From: Lachnospiraceae bacterium
Lineage (GTDB): Bacteria > Bacillota > Clostridia > Lachnospirales > Lachnospiraceae
Length of the DNA: 64,000 nucleotides
Direction: 5' to 3'
Assembly (NCBI GenBank): GCA_900199595.1
Contig: FZRB01000009.1
Location: 35,073-99,072 of the forward strand
The notes beneath the pieces are model-generated. The model was not told the origin of the DNA. It made no database searches and saw only the letters and a list, made by a program, of their open reading frames with translations. Made by a program: the position numbers and the translations under genes. Below, piece by piece: positions 27,705 to 35,505 of the stretch. Position 1 is the first letter of the stretch; each line of letters begins with the position of its first letter.

Positions 27705-28685
27705 TTAAATAGTCATATGCTCACGAGCCCATTCGACAGTCTTTTTTATACCCTCTTCAAATGTGGTTTCCGGCACAAATCCTGTATCTGCCACCAGCTC
27801 CGTTATATCAGCTTCCAGATGCATCACCTGATTTTTGTCATATTCTCTTTCTCCGATCCCCACATCAAGTGTCGGATCGATGGCATCTCTTATGGCATAG
27901 ATATACTCTCTCAGAAGTCTGCCCTCGCCTGAACCGATTGTATAACACTTTTGATTCAGCCCCATTTCTGCCAGTGCGATAAATGCCTTGGCCAGATCTT
28001 CAACATAGATATAATCCCATATCTGCTCAGCAGGAGTGAAACTCATCTTCTCCCCATGCAGCATGGTATTAATTGCCGACATAACCATCGTTGATGAATT
28101 ATCACCCGGACCATAGCTGCTTACAATTCTTCCCCAGACATGCCTTATGCCCAGATTCTCACATTCCAGCTGGGACAGCCTGCATGCTGCAAGCTTTGCA
28201 ACACCATACCCTGTTTTAGGATCCTTCGGAAGTTCATCTGTAAGCTTAGCACTTGCAATTCCAAACTCTGCCTGAGAGCCCGCACCCACAAATGCCTTGC
28301 ATCCGGTTTCATAAGCCAGATGAACCGCATCCACAGTTGCCTTTATATTAATAGCCTGCTTAGAAGCATCATTTCTGCCCGGGCCAAATGTATGCGCCCA
28401 GCCGAAATGAAAGAAAGCATCATGCTCCCAGCCCAGCTTATCTCTTAATGTTCTGAGTTCTGACAGATCACAGTCAAACAGTTTAAGGGTTCCATGCTCT
28501 CTGTTTTCATCATCAGAGCTGTTATCTGCTTCGATCTTGTCCTTCTCCACAAGATCCTCCAGATACTCAAGATTCTCAGACATGGGTCTTGTTATTGCAG
28601 TTACATTAACGCCCTGTCTCAGTAGAAGTCTTGTTACTTCCGCTCCTATCATTCCGGTTGCACCGGTAATTATCACATCTTTCAT
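27705..28685 (-). CDS. NAD-dependent epimerase/dehydratase (nucleotide-sugar SDR)
   Basis: A 326-residue extended short-chain dehydrogenase. VIITGATGMIGAEVTRLLLR is the NAD-binding Rossmann motif. The catalytic Tyr and Lys sit in the TGYGVAKLAA segment (YxxxK), and FHFGWAHTFGPG and WGRIVSSYGPGDNSSTMV are substrate-pocket segments. It is related to UDP/dTDP/CDP-sugar epimerases and 4-ketoreductases. Directly upstream of rfbC in the same direction, it may reduce or epimerise the 4-keto sugar made by RfbC, taking the place of RfbD. The exact sugar product cannot be read. Confidence 0.82.
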   Translation of the reverse strand: MKDVIITGATGMIGAEVTRLLLRQGVNVTAITRPMSENLEYLEDLVEKDKIEADNSSDDENREHGTLKLFDCDLSELRTLRDKLGWEHDAFFHFGWAHTFGPGRNDASKQAINIKATVDAVHLAYETGCKAFVGAGSQAEFGIASAKLTDELPKDPKTGYGVAKLAACRLSQLECENLGIRHVWGRIVSSYGPGDNSSTMVMSAINTMLHGEKMSFTPAEQIWDYIYVEDLAKAFIALAEMGLNQKCYTIGSGEGRLLREYIYAIRDAIDPTLDVGIGEREYDKNQVMHLEADITELVADTGFVPETTFEEGIKKTVEWAREHMTI

Positions 28686-28736
28686 ACAATACCTTTTAAT
28701 AAATCTATCCTAATACTTGTTTATCAGTAATTAATC

Positions 28737-29954
28737 CTACAGCTTCTTAATTCTGTCGATTGCTTCTACAGTATTTTCAAAGCTTCCAAATGCTGTCAGT
28801 CTAAAATGTCCTTCACCGCTTGGACCGAATCCCGATCCCGGAGTTCCGACTACATTCGCTTCCTTAAGCAGATAATCGAAGAAATCCCAGCTTGTCATAT
28901 TGTCAGGAGTTTTAAGCCAGATGTACGGTGCATTTACACCACCGGATACTGTATAACCCGCTTCTTTAAGTCCCTCAAGTATGTACTTTGCGTTATTCAT
29001 ATAGTAAGCTATCTGTTCGTTAGTTTCCTTCTGACCTTCCTCTGAATAAACTGCCTCTCCGGCCTTCTGAATGATATACGGAGCTCCGTTAAACTTGGTT
29101 CCGTGTCTTCTTGCCCAGAGTGCATTCAGGCTGTTACCGTCAGCATCCTTGATATCCTTTGGAATTACAGTGAAACCAAGTCTTGTTCCGGTGAATCCGG
29201 CATTCTTTGAGAATGAACGTATCTCTATAGCACACTGTCTTGCTCCCTCACACTCATAGATAGAGTGAGGAACATCTGCCTCTGATATATAAGCCTCATA
29301 AGCAGCATCATATATGATTACAGCTCCGACCTTGATTGCATAATCAACCCATTCCTGAAGTGCAGGCTTTGTAATAGTCGCACCTGTAGGATTATTAGGG
29401 AAACAAAGATAGATGATATCAGGGGTTTCCCTCGGAAGCTCAGGAGCATAACCATTTTCAGCTGTACAAGGCATATAGATCACATCGCTCCAGAGTCCGG
29501 TTGCAGCATCATAAGTACCTGTTCTTCCTGCCATGACATTTGTATCAACATATACAGGATAAACCGGATCACATACTGCTATCTTCTGATTCTTTGTAAA
29601 TATCTCCTGGATATTTCCGGAATCAGACTTAGCACCGTCACTTACGAATACCTCATCTGCATAAACTTCAGCACCAAGAGGCTTAAATGCCTTCTCAACT
29701 ATTGTATCTCTGAGGAATGCATATCCAAGGTCAGGTGCATACCCTTTAAATGTATCAGCACTTGCCATCTCATCGACAGCCGAGTGCAGCGCCTTTATTA
29801 CAGATGGGCAAAGAGGCTGAGTTACATCACCTATGCCAAGTCTAATTATCTTCTTATCGGGGTTCTCCTCAGCAAAGGCACTTACTTTCTTCGCTATATT
29901 GGAAAAAAGATAACTTCCCGGCAGTTTTAAATAATCTTCATTTGCTTTAAACAT
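28737..29954 (-). CDS. dapL: LL-diaminopimelate aminotransferase
   Basis: A 405-residue fold-type I aminotransferase. KIIRLGIGDVTQPL, KGYAPDLGYAFLRDTI, FVSDGAKSDSGN, YLCFPNNPTGAT, the Schiff-base Lys in IEIRSFSKNAGFTGTRLGF and the FGSFENTVEAIDRI end all fit DapL. It converts tetrahydrodipicolinate straight to LL-diaminopimelate, skipping the acylated intermediates of the usual route. dapF lies 51 bp upstream and acts on its product, so the pair supplies meso-diaminopimelate for peptidoglycan and lysine. Confidence 0.96.
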   Translation of the reverse strand: MFKANEDYLKLPGSYLFSNIAKKVSAFAEENPDKKIIRLGIGDVTQPLCPSVIKALHSAVDEMASADTFKGYAPDLGYAFLRDTIVEKAFKPLGAEVYADEVFVSDGAKSDSGNIQEIFTKNQKIAVCDPVYPVYVDTNVMAGRTGTYDAATGLWSDVIYMPCTAENGYAPELPRETPDIIYLCFPNNPTGATITKPALQEWVDYAIKVGAVIIYDAAYEAYISEADVPHSIYECEGARQCAIEIRSFSKNAGFTGTRLGFTVIPKDIKDADGNSLNALWARRHGTKFNGAPYIIQKAGEAVYSEEGQKETNEQIAYYMNNAKYILEGLKEAGYTVSGGVNAPYIWLKTPDNMTSWDFFDYLLKEANVVGTPGSGFGPSGEGHFRLTAFGSFENTVEAIDRIKKL

Positions 29955-30005
29955 AATACTTTCCTCCTAAAGCAATGAGTCATAACAATATTTTTAACTC
30001 ACTTT

Positions 30006-30899
30006 TTATATATCTCCTTCAAATACAGTCGTAGCAGGTCCCGTCATATAGACTGTATTCTGATCTCTGTCCCAGCGGATCTTCAGATCACCGCCCAGAA
30101 GAGATACTGTTACTTCATCTTCGGTTTTCTCATTTACGATGCTTGCTACAACTGTAGCGCAGGCACCGGTTCCGCAGGCCAGAGTCTCACCAGAGCCTCT
30201 CTCCCACACGCGCATTTTTACATGGCTTCTATCTATAACCTGAACAAATTCAGTATTTACCTGCTCAGGGAATAAATCATGCTTCTCAAACTTCGGACCG
30301 ATGGTCTCAATAGGGAAGTTGTCCGTATCATCCACATATACGATCACATGGGGATTGCCCATGGATACCGGAGTACCATAATAAAATGTATCGTTGATCA
30401 TAATCGGCATATTTACTATCGCCTGATCATTCTTCTCCGGCTGATATGCTCCCGTAAGCTTTATTGGAATCTCCTCAGGTTCAAAGATAGGAGAACCCAT
30501 ATTAACGGTTACGGCTGATACAACCATGCCGTTATTTGAGACCTTCTTATATCCTTCAACTTCTTCGACTGGCTTAACGGTAAGATTAAGAATCTTTATT
30601 CCTGAAAGAGTTTCGATTGTAATGATCTTTTTATTTATAAGTCCATGATCATATACATATTTGCCGACACATCTGATTCCATTTCCACACATCTTTCCTC
30701 TGGAGCCGTCGGCGTTGTACATATCCATCATAAAATCCGCCCTTTCGCTCGCCTTTATCAGAATAAGACCATCTGAGCCTATCCCAAAATGTCTGTCACT
30801 GACCAGTTTTGCAAGAGATGACGGATCTTCAATTTCATTTTCAATTGCATTAACATATACATAATCGTTTCCGATTCCATGCATTTTAGTGAATTTCAT
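30006..30899 (-). CDS. dapF: Diaminopimelate epimerase
   Basis: A 297-residue PLP-independent epimerase. The two catalytic cysteines are visible in ADGSRGKMCGNGIRCVGKY and ETLACGTGACATV, and MKFTKMHGIGNDYVYVNA is the family start. It interconverts LL- and meso-diaminopimelate. A well-formed promoter lies 66-94 bp upstream and dapL follows. Length is slightly above the usual 270-280 owing to a short insertion near residues 115-165 (PEEIPIKLTGAYQPEKNDQ). Confidence 0.96.
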   Translation of the reverse strand: MKFTKMHGIGNDYVYVNAIENEIEDPSSLAKLVSDRHFGIGSDGLILIKASERADFMMDMYNADGSRGKMCGNGIRCVGKYVYDHGLINKKIITIETLSGIKILNLTVKPVEEVEGYKKVSNNGMVVSAVTVNMGSPIFEPEEIPIKLTGAYQPEKNDQAIVNMPIMINDTFYYGTPVSMGNPHVIVYVDDTDNFPIETIGPKFEKHDLFPEQVNTEFVQVIDRSHVKMRVWERGSGETLACGTGACATVVASIVNEKTEDEVTVSLLGGDLKIRWDRDQNTVYMTGPATTVFEGDI

Positions 30900-30964
30900 A
30901 TGATTATACCCTTATTTTTTCATCATGTTTTATATCGCTGTCAGAACATAGCAATACAGAGTAT

Positions 30965-30993
30965 ATTCTACCACAAAGTGAGGTTTTGGTCAA
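30965..30993 (-). promoter_or_regulatory. Sigma-A-type promoter for dapF-dapL
   Basis: On the minus strand TTGACC (30988-30993) and TAGAAT (30965-30970) are separated by exactly 17 bp. It starts right after the rpsR terminator hairpin and leads into dapF, so it is probably the promoter of the dapF-dapL unit. Confidence 0.75.
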
Positions 30994-30997
30994 AGAA

Positions 30998-31023
30998 AAC
31001 GCGTATCCGTAAGGATACGCGTT
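30998..31023 (-). terminator. Intrinsic terminator of the rpsF-ssb-rpsR operon
   Basis: Perfect 11-bp arms AACGCGTATCC and GGATACGCGTT flank a four-base loop. On the minus strand the stem is followed by TTCTTTG. It lies 24 bp beyond the rpsR stop codon and next to the dapF promoter. Confidence 0.85.
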
Positions 31024-31046
31024 AGTGTTTGTTTTTCTATGATTTT

Positions 31047-31307
31047 TTACTCATTTACGTAAGAAATAATTGCAATCTGTCTAGCTCTCTTGATAGCTGT
31101 TGTGAGCTCTCTCTGATGCTTTGCACAGCTGCCTGTTATACGACGAGGAAGTATCTTTCCTCTTTCAGATACATATTTCTTAAGGAGATTTGCATCCTTA
31201 TAATCAATTACCTGATTCTTGTCAGAGCAGAATACGCAGACCTTTCTTCTTCTATGCATAGGTCTTCTTCTCATAGGAGCTGCTCCACCTTCTTTATTAA
31301 ATGGCAT
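31047..31307 (-). CDS. rpsR: 30S ribosomal protein S18
   Basis: An 86-residue S18. [39 protein letters not shown] and [20 protein letters not shown] are canonical. Two cysteines (CVFC) keep the zinc-type N-terminal motif, and one more is in TGSC. It is the last gene of rpsF-ssb-rpsR and binds the 30S platform with S6. A terminator hairpin follows within 50 bp. Confidence 0.98.
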   Translation of the reverse strand: MPFNKEGGAAPMRRRPMHRRRKVCVFCSDKNQVIDYKDANLLKKYVSERGKILPRRITGSCAKHQRELTTAIKRARQIAIISYVNE

Positions 31308-31347
31308 TTTTCTACCTCCATGAATTCATATGCATCAAATTCACTTC

Positions 31348-31806
31348 TTATTTAAATGGCAGATCGTTCTCAATTCCTTCAGGAATATTCATAAATGCAT
31401 CTGCACTCGCATCAGCCGGTGATGGTGCAGCCTGTGGCGCATAACCACCCTGTGACTCAGAAGCTGCGCCCTTGCTTTCAGCAAATTCCTGTTCCTCTAC
31501 AACAACTTCTGTTGTGTAGACCTTCTGACCTTCCTTATTTGTATAAGATCCGGTCTGAATACGGCCTGTTACAGCAATCTTAGTTCCCTGCTTCAGGTAC
31601 TTCTCTGCGAACTCACCCTGTCTTCCAAAAGCAACACATGTGATAAAGTCAGCTGTCTGCTGATTATCTCCGCCATTTTTTCTTGCAAATCTTCTGTCAA
31701 CAGCAAGTGTATATCTTGCTATAGCCATCTGATCTCCATTTTGTGAATTTGAATATCTAACCTCAGGGTCTCTTGTAAGACGACCCATTAAAATAACCTT
31801 ATTCAT
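31348..31806 (-). CDS. ssb: Single-stranded DNA-binding protein
   Basis: A 152-residue SSB. The OB fold starts MNKVILMGRLTRDPEVRYSN and includes ITCVAFGRQGEFAEKYLKQG and TGSYTNKEGQKVYTTEVVV. A disordered Gly/Pro/Ala-rich linker (about residues 110-140) follows, and the C-terminal tip is NDLPFK. Most SSBs end in an acidic DDDIPF-type peptide used to bind replication partners; here it is less acidic and has a final Lys. It sits between rpsR (41 bp) and rpsF (25 bp), the usual bacterial order. Confidence 0.97.
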   Translation of the reverse strand: MNKVILMGRLTRDPEVRYSNSQNGDQMAIARYTLAVDRRFARKNGGDNQQTADFITCVAFGRQGEFAEKYLKQGTKIAVTGRIQTGSYTNKEGQKVYTTEVVVEEQEFAESKGAASESQGGYAPQAAPSPADASADAFMNIPEGIENDLPFK

Positions 31807-31831
31807 TCAGGACTCCTCCTTATATCGGATA

Positions 31832-32119
31832 TTACGCGTCCTGCTTAACAATTAAGAATCTGATGACGTTCTCGTAGATACGAAGATGTCTTTCGATAAA
31901 TGCTGGAGCATCTTCCGGACCTTCGAAATGAACGAAATAGTAGTAGCCCTCTATCATATCCTGAATCTCGTATGCAAGTCTCTGCTTTCCTCTGTCATCG
32001 ATGTCAGTAATAGTACTTCCTGACTTCGTAACACGATTCTTTACTCTCTCAAGAGTAGCAGTTCTTGCTTCGTCATCAACCTTAGAGCTAAGAACTAACG
32101 CGATCTCGTACTTGTTCAT
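31832..32119 (-). CDS. rpsF: 30S ribosomal protein S6
   Basis: A 95-residue S6 beginning MNKYEIALVLSSKVDDEART. GYYYFVHFEGPEDAPAFIER and LRIYENVIRFLIVK are typical. I chose the ATG at 32119 because AAGGAGG lies 8 bases upstream. The open frame continues a further 23 codons upstream, but that part is the transcribed leader and contains a hairpin. S6 binds S18 on the 30S platform, and in many bacteria the S6:S18 complex also binds the rpsF leader. Confidence 0.97.
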   Translation of the reverse strand: MNKYEIALVLSSKVDDEARTATLERVKNRVTKSGSTITDIDDRGKQRLAYEIQDMIEGYYYFVHFEGPEDAPAFIERHLRIYENVIRFLIVKQDA

Positions 32120-32149
32120 TCTTTTGCACCTCCTTATGGACATTTTTTG

Positions 32150-32186
32150 GTTTTTACCTCTTATCTTTTTAAGTGCAGGTAAAAAC
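32150..32186 (-). promoter_or_regulatory. Hairpin in the rpsF leader, candidate S6:S18 control element
   Basis: Perfect 10-bp arms GTTTTTACCT (32150-32159) and AGGTAAAAAC (32177-32186) flank a 17-base loop within the transcribed leader, about 30 bases before the ribosome binding site. A ribosomal-protein leader bound by S6:S18 is known from other bacteria, but the typical CCG-containing internal loop was not clearly seen here, so the role is inferred. Confidence 0.5.
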
Positions 32187-32212
32187 AAGGATTTTTTGCA
32201 TCACAGACGTCT

Positions 32213-32241
32213 ATAATATCACATGGTCTTATTTGATGCAA
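32213..32241 (-). promoter_or_regulatory. Sigma-A-type promoter of rpsF-ssb-rpsR
   Basis: On the minus strand TTGCAT (32236-32241) and TATTAT (32213-32218) with a 17-bp spacer. An inverted repeat TTGCATCA/TGATGCAA lies on either side of the region (32197-32204 and 32234-32241). The leader would be about 85 nt. Confidence 0.72.
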
Positions 32242-32253
32242 GCGTTTTTTATA

Positions 32254-33858
32254 TTACTGCTTAGGGACGTTTTTATATCTCACGATCTTCATGCTGGCGT
32301 TCTTGATAAACTCCTCTTCACGAAGCTTGATGCGGGTGATCTGCTTATACATCGGACGTCCCTTGTTGACCTTATTCTTAAGCTTCTCGAAGTAGGTAGC
32401 ATCACCCAGATGATCTTCCTCAGGGAAAACCTCTGCAACTATCTTTCCACCCTCATCATATACCAGAACCTCTTTAACAGCAGGGTCTCTTGCTATATCC
32501 TGCTCCAATTCCTCCGGTGATATATTTTCACCGTTGCTCAGAATTATGAGATTCTTCTTTCTTCCTGTAAGGAAGATGAAATTATCCTCATCCACATATC
32601 CAAGATCTCCTGTATGGTACCAGCCATCTACAAGAGCCTCTCCTGTAGCTTCAGGATTCTTATAGTAACCCCTCATAACCAGGTCACCCTTAAATGCGAT
32701 CTCGCCCTCTTCAGTTGCCTTAACCTCTATTCCAGGAACCAGAAGTCCCACACTTCCATCCTTATGGAAGAAAGGTCTGTTAACAGCTGTACATGGAGAA
32801 CACTCTGTTGCGCCATAACCATTGAGAATCTCTATACCCCATGAACGGAATTCCTTAACATACATAGGATCAAGTGCAGCTCCACCGCAGATGATGTATT
32901 CGAGATTACCACCGAATACCTTCTGAATGGTTCCATAGGTCTTATGTCTCACATCAACACCGGCCTTAAGCATGATATCCGTTGACTTCATAAGACCCTT
33001 AAACGCTTTTGTTGCGCCTCTTTTTCCTATCTCATTCCATATCTGCTTATGGAAGAACTCCACAAACATAGGCACGAGGAACATAGTCTGAGGACCGAAC
33101 TCCTCCATATTCTTCTTAACATATTTAAGACTTTTATTAATGAATACCGGCTGTCCGTAGTTTATAACCATGAGTATTCCTACAACGAGTCCAAATGCGT
33201 GATGGAACGGCAGCACTGCAAGAACTCCACCCTTTGGCTCAAACAGCATACTTGTGTGAACTATCTCATAAGCTATATTTTTATTTGTAAGCTCAACTCC
33301 CTTGCTTATACCTGAAGTTCCGGAAGTAAAAAGGATGGTAGCTGTCTTTTCCGGCTCTATCTCATAATTCAGAAAATCATCTGCTGCAGAATCCTTCAGA
33401 AGCTGTCTTCCTTCAGATAAGATGCTGTCAAAATCCTTCAGGTTGAAACATTTTTTCGCAACCTTTTTATTTATCTTCTCAAAATAAGTTCCTGATACAA
33501 ATGCAGCATCAACATCTGCTGACTTCGCAAGCGCCGTGATTTCTTCCTCCGGAAGTCCCTTATCAATAGCAACAGCAACATTTCCTCCGTTAACAGTTGC
33601 AAAATAAGCAACCAGCCACTCATATGAATTCTCACCTACTATGGCAACATGCTTATCCTTTATCTTCTTGGAATACATCCATGCTCCAAAGGCATTTACA
33701 TCCTCCTGAAGATCAAAATAAGTCTTCTTCATTTCCCCTGTTTCACAAGGATATACAAATGCGGTCATCTGAGGCATAAGTGCAGCCTTCTTCTCCAACA
33801 TTTCTTTAAGATTCTCCATCTGGGGAACATCACAATAATCGTAGAATTTGTTTTTCAT
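32254..33858 (-). CDS. AMP-forming acyl-CoA synthetase / acyl-AMP ligase-like protein
   Basis: A 534-residue ANL-superfamily adenylating enzyme. TATILFTSGTSGISKGVELT is the P-loop, EILNGYGATECSPCTAVNRP the adenylate-binding motif, GWYHTGDLGYVDED the hinge region and FLTGRKKNLIILSNGENISP the A8 loop. The C-terminal NASMKIVRYK keeps the catalytic Lys. It would activate a fatty or other carboxylic acid, most likely as acyl-AMP then acyl-CoA. No acyl carrier protein or thiolase gene is adjacent, so the acceptor and pathway are not known. It is a single gene between rpsF and the L,D-transpeptidase. Confidence 0.85.
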   Translation of the reverse strand: MKNKFYDYCDVPQMENLKEMLEKKAALMPQMTAFVYPCETGEMKKTYFDLQEDVNAFGAWMYSKKIKDKHVAIVGENSYEWLVAYFATVNGGNVAVAIDKGLPEEEITALAKSADVDAAFVSGTYFEKINKKVAKKCFNLKDFDSILSEGRQLLKDSAADDFLNYEIEPEKTATILFTSGTSGISKGVELTNKNIAYEIVHTSMLFEPKGGVLAVLPFHHAFGLVVGILMVINYGQPVFINKSLKYVKKNMEEFGPQTMFLVPMFVEFFHKQIWNEIGKRGATKAFKGLMKSTDIMLKAGVDVRHKTYGTIQKVFGGNLEYIICGGAALDPMYVKEFRSWGIEILNGYGATECSPCTAVNRPFFHKDGSVGLLVPGIEVKATEEGEIAFKGDLVMRGYYKNPEATGEALVDGWYHTGDLGYVDEDNFIFLTGRKKNLIILSNGENISPEELEQDIARDPAVKEVLVYDEGGKIVAEVFPEEDHLGDATYFEKLKNKVNKGRPMYKQITRIKLREEEFIKNASMKIVRYKNVPKQ

Positions 33859-33877
33859 TATTACAACCCTCTGAAAT

Positions 33878-33906
33878 GAGTCAGAAAGAACAGTCCCTTC
33901 TGACTC
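33878..33906. terminator. Hairpin between the L,D-transpeptidase and acyl-CoA synthetase genes
   Basis: Perfect 9-bp arms GAGTCAGAA and TTCTGACTC with an 11-base loop. It lies directly after the L,D-transpeptidase stop on the minus strand. No T tract follows, so it may act as an mRNA-stabilising or weak termination hairpin. Confidence 0.5.
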
Positions 33907-33913
33907 AGATTTA

Positions 33914-35344
33914 TTAATATACTACAACCGTCGTACCTGACGGGATGTTATCATATATCCACTTTGCATTTTCTTTGGCAAGTCTGACACAGCCATGGGA
34001 AACAGCCATACCCAGACGTCCGTCGATTATATTTCCTTCCTTATCACAAAGAACGGAATGGAACAGATAATCTCCGCAGAACTGAGTATAATAGAAGCAT
34101 CTTGCGCTGCCATCCTCTGTATCAAAATAATAGCCCTTGCTTCCTACGGTGAAGGTTCCGTGAACCGTTTCAGTTCCCGGAGCTCCGTTACCACACTGCC
34201 ACTTGTAAAGTGGTTTCCATGCTCCCTGTCCTCCGCTGTAGATAGCCACATAATGTATGTCACAGTTAACAAGAATAAGATAACCGGTAGCACTGGAGAT
34301 ATTCTTGGCTTTAATATCCATTCCATCAGGAGTAGAGCCTATCCAGCGTCCTTTCTTATCTAACTTTTTACCGTCAATTTTTGTATTTTTAGCCATGGCA
34401 CCCACAGGCTTCTTAGCCTTGTTTCCCGGCTTATAGAAATAGTATTCTATGCCATTCAGGTTTGTCCATCCAAGAGCCATAACTCCGGTGTCATAGAAGA
34501 AGTATTTATATTTGCCCTTCTTCATCCAGCCTGTCTGTACTCCACCCTTCTTAAGAAGGAAATAATAATGCTTCTTAATCTTTTTAAATCCGGTAAACTG
34601 CTTACCTCTTTTTCCGAGATAATAAGTCTTTCCTTCGATTTCCTGCCAGCCGCTAAGTGCTCTTCCCTTGCTGTCTATATAATGACGTTCACCCTTTATC
34701 TTTGTCCAGCCGGTAGCCATTTTGCAGGTATCAGGATCAAAATAGTAATTCTTCTTTTTATATTTTAACCAGCCTCTTTTAAGCTTTCCGTTTTTATCTG
34801 AATAGTAGGTCTTTTTCTTTACCTTTACGAAGCCTTCCTTTGCAGCACCCTTTTTGTCAAAATAATATTTTACTCCATTGACCTTAACAATTCCGGTCTG
34901 CATGATACCCTCTTCATTGAAGTAGTAATTCTTTCCATTTACGGAGTATAAGCCGGTAATCATACCATTTACGGGATCAACGTAGTATCTTGCACTTGCG
35001 ATCTTTACCCATCCTGATTTCTTTACACCGTTATTATCAAAATAGAACTTCTTATCGCCGGATATCTGCCAGCCTGTCTGCATAACACCATTTTCATCAA
35101 AGAAATATGTCTCTTCACCGATAACTGTCATTCCGACGCTGACATATCCATCCTCTTTGAAATAGTATTTTTTTCCTTCGATTTCCTGCCAGCCTGAAAG
35201 AGTGGTTTCATCATCATTTACGTATTTGATACCACCTTCATCCGTCACAAAACCTGCTGCATATACACCTTGTCCGCCACATACAACGGCCAGGATCACA
35301 GCAACTAACAATGTCAATAAACTCCTTTTAACCTTATTAATCAA
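33914..35344 (-). CDS. Secreted L,D-transpeptidase with about 13 choline-binding-type wall repeats
   Basis: A 476-residue exported protein. A signal peptide (KRSLLTLLVAVILAVVCGG, about residues 6-24) precedes about 13 repeats of roughly 20 residues with the pattern GW-x-x-I-x-G-x-x-YYF-x-x-x-G. The C-terminal YkuD domain carries MAVSHGCVRLAKENA, with catalytic Cys at about 452 and its His. It would make 3-3 or other LD cross-links or attach peptides in the wall. The start is TTG at 35344, supported by AAGGAG seven bases before it; no upstream ATG fits. The aromatic repeats resemble choline-binding modules of clostridia and pneumococci, which may tie the enzyme to LicD-modified glycans made elsewhere in the window. 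Confidence 0.92.
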   Translation of the reverse strand: MINKVKRSLLTLLVAVILAVVCGGQGVYAAGFVTDEGGIKYVNDDETTLSGWQEIEGKKYYFKEDGYVSVGMTVIGEETYFFDENGVMQTGWQISGDKKFYFDNNGVKKSGWVKIASARYYVDPVNGMITGLYSVNGKNYYFNEEGIMQTGIVKVNGVKYYFDKKGAAKEGFVKVKKKTYYSDKNGKLKRGWLKYKKKNYYFDPDTCKMATGWTKIKGERHYIDSKGRALSGWQEIEGKTYYLGKRGKQFTGFKKIKKHYYFLLKKGGVQTGWMKKGKYKYFFYDTGVMALGWTNLNGIEYYFYKPGNKAKKPVGAMAKNTKIDGKKLDKKGRWIGSTPDGMDIKAKNISSATGYLILVNCDIHYVAIYSGGQGAWKPLYKWQCGNGAPGTETVHGTFTVGSKGYYFDTEDGSARCFYYTQFCGDYLFHSVLCDKEGNIIDGRLGMAVSHGCVRLAKENAKWIYDNIPSGTTVVVY

Positions 35345-35389
35345 AGCTTTTCTCCTTATATATTAATAATGAATAGTTACCTATACAGC

Positions 35390-35421
35390 AATAAGGACTG
35401 CACGACAGCGCAATCCTTATT
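35390..35421. terminator. Hairpin between the ABC permease operon and the L,D-transpeptidase gene
   Basis: Arms AATAAGGACTGC (35390-35401) and GCAATCCTTATT (35410-35421) pair over 12 bp with one mismatch. It lies 85 bp beyond the stop of the last gene of the ABC operon, on the minus strand. T tracts are short, so it is only a candidate terminator. Confidence 0.6.
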
Positions 35422-35505
35422 ATTATAGAATGTATACAAATATAATTCAACACAAACTTTGTACTAATTATCGCTATAATCCATACATATTAACTATTTA
35501 TATAG

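Noticed and set aside
32120..32188. N-terminal extension of S6 by 23 codons
   Set aside because: It lies in the leader, contains a hairpin arm and has no homologous sequence; AAGGAGG supports the ATG at 32119.
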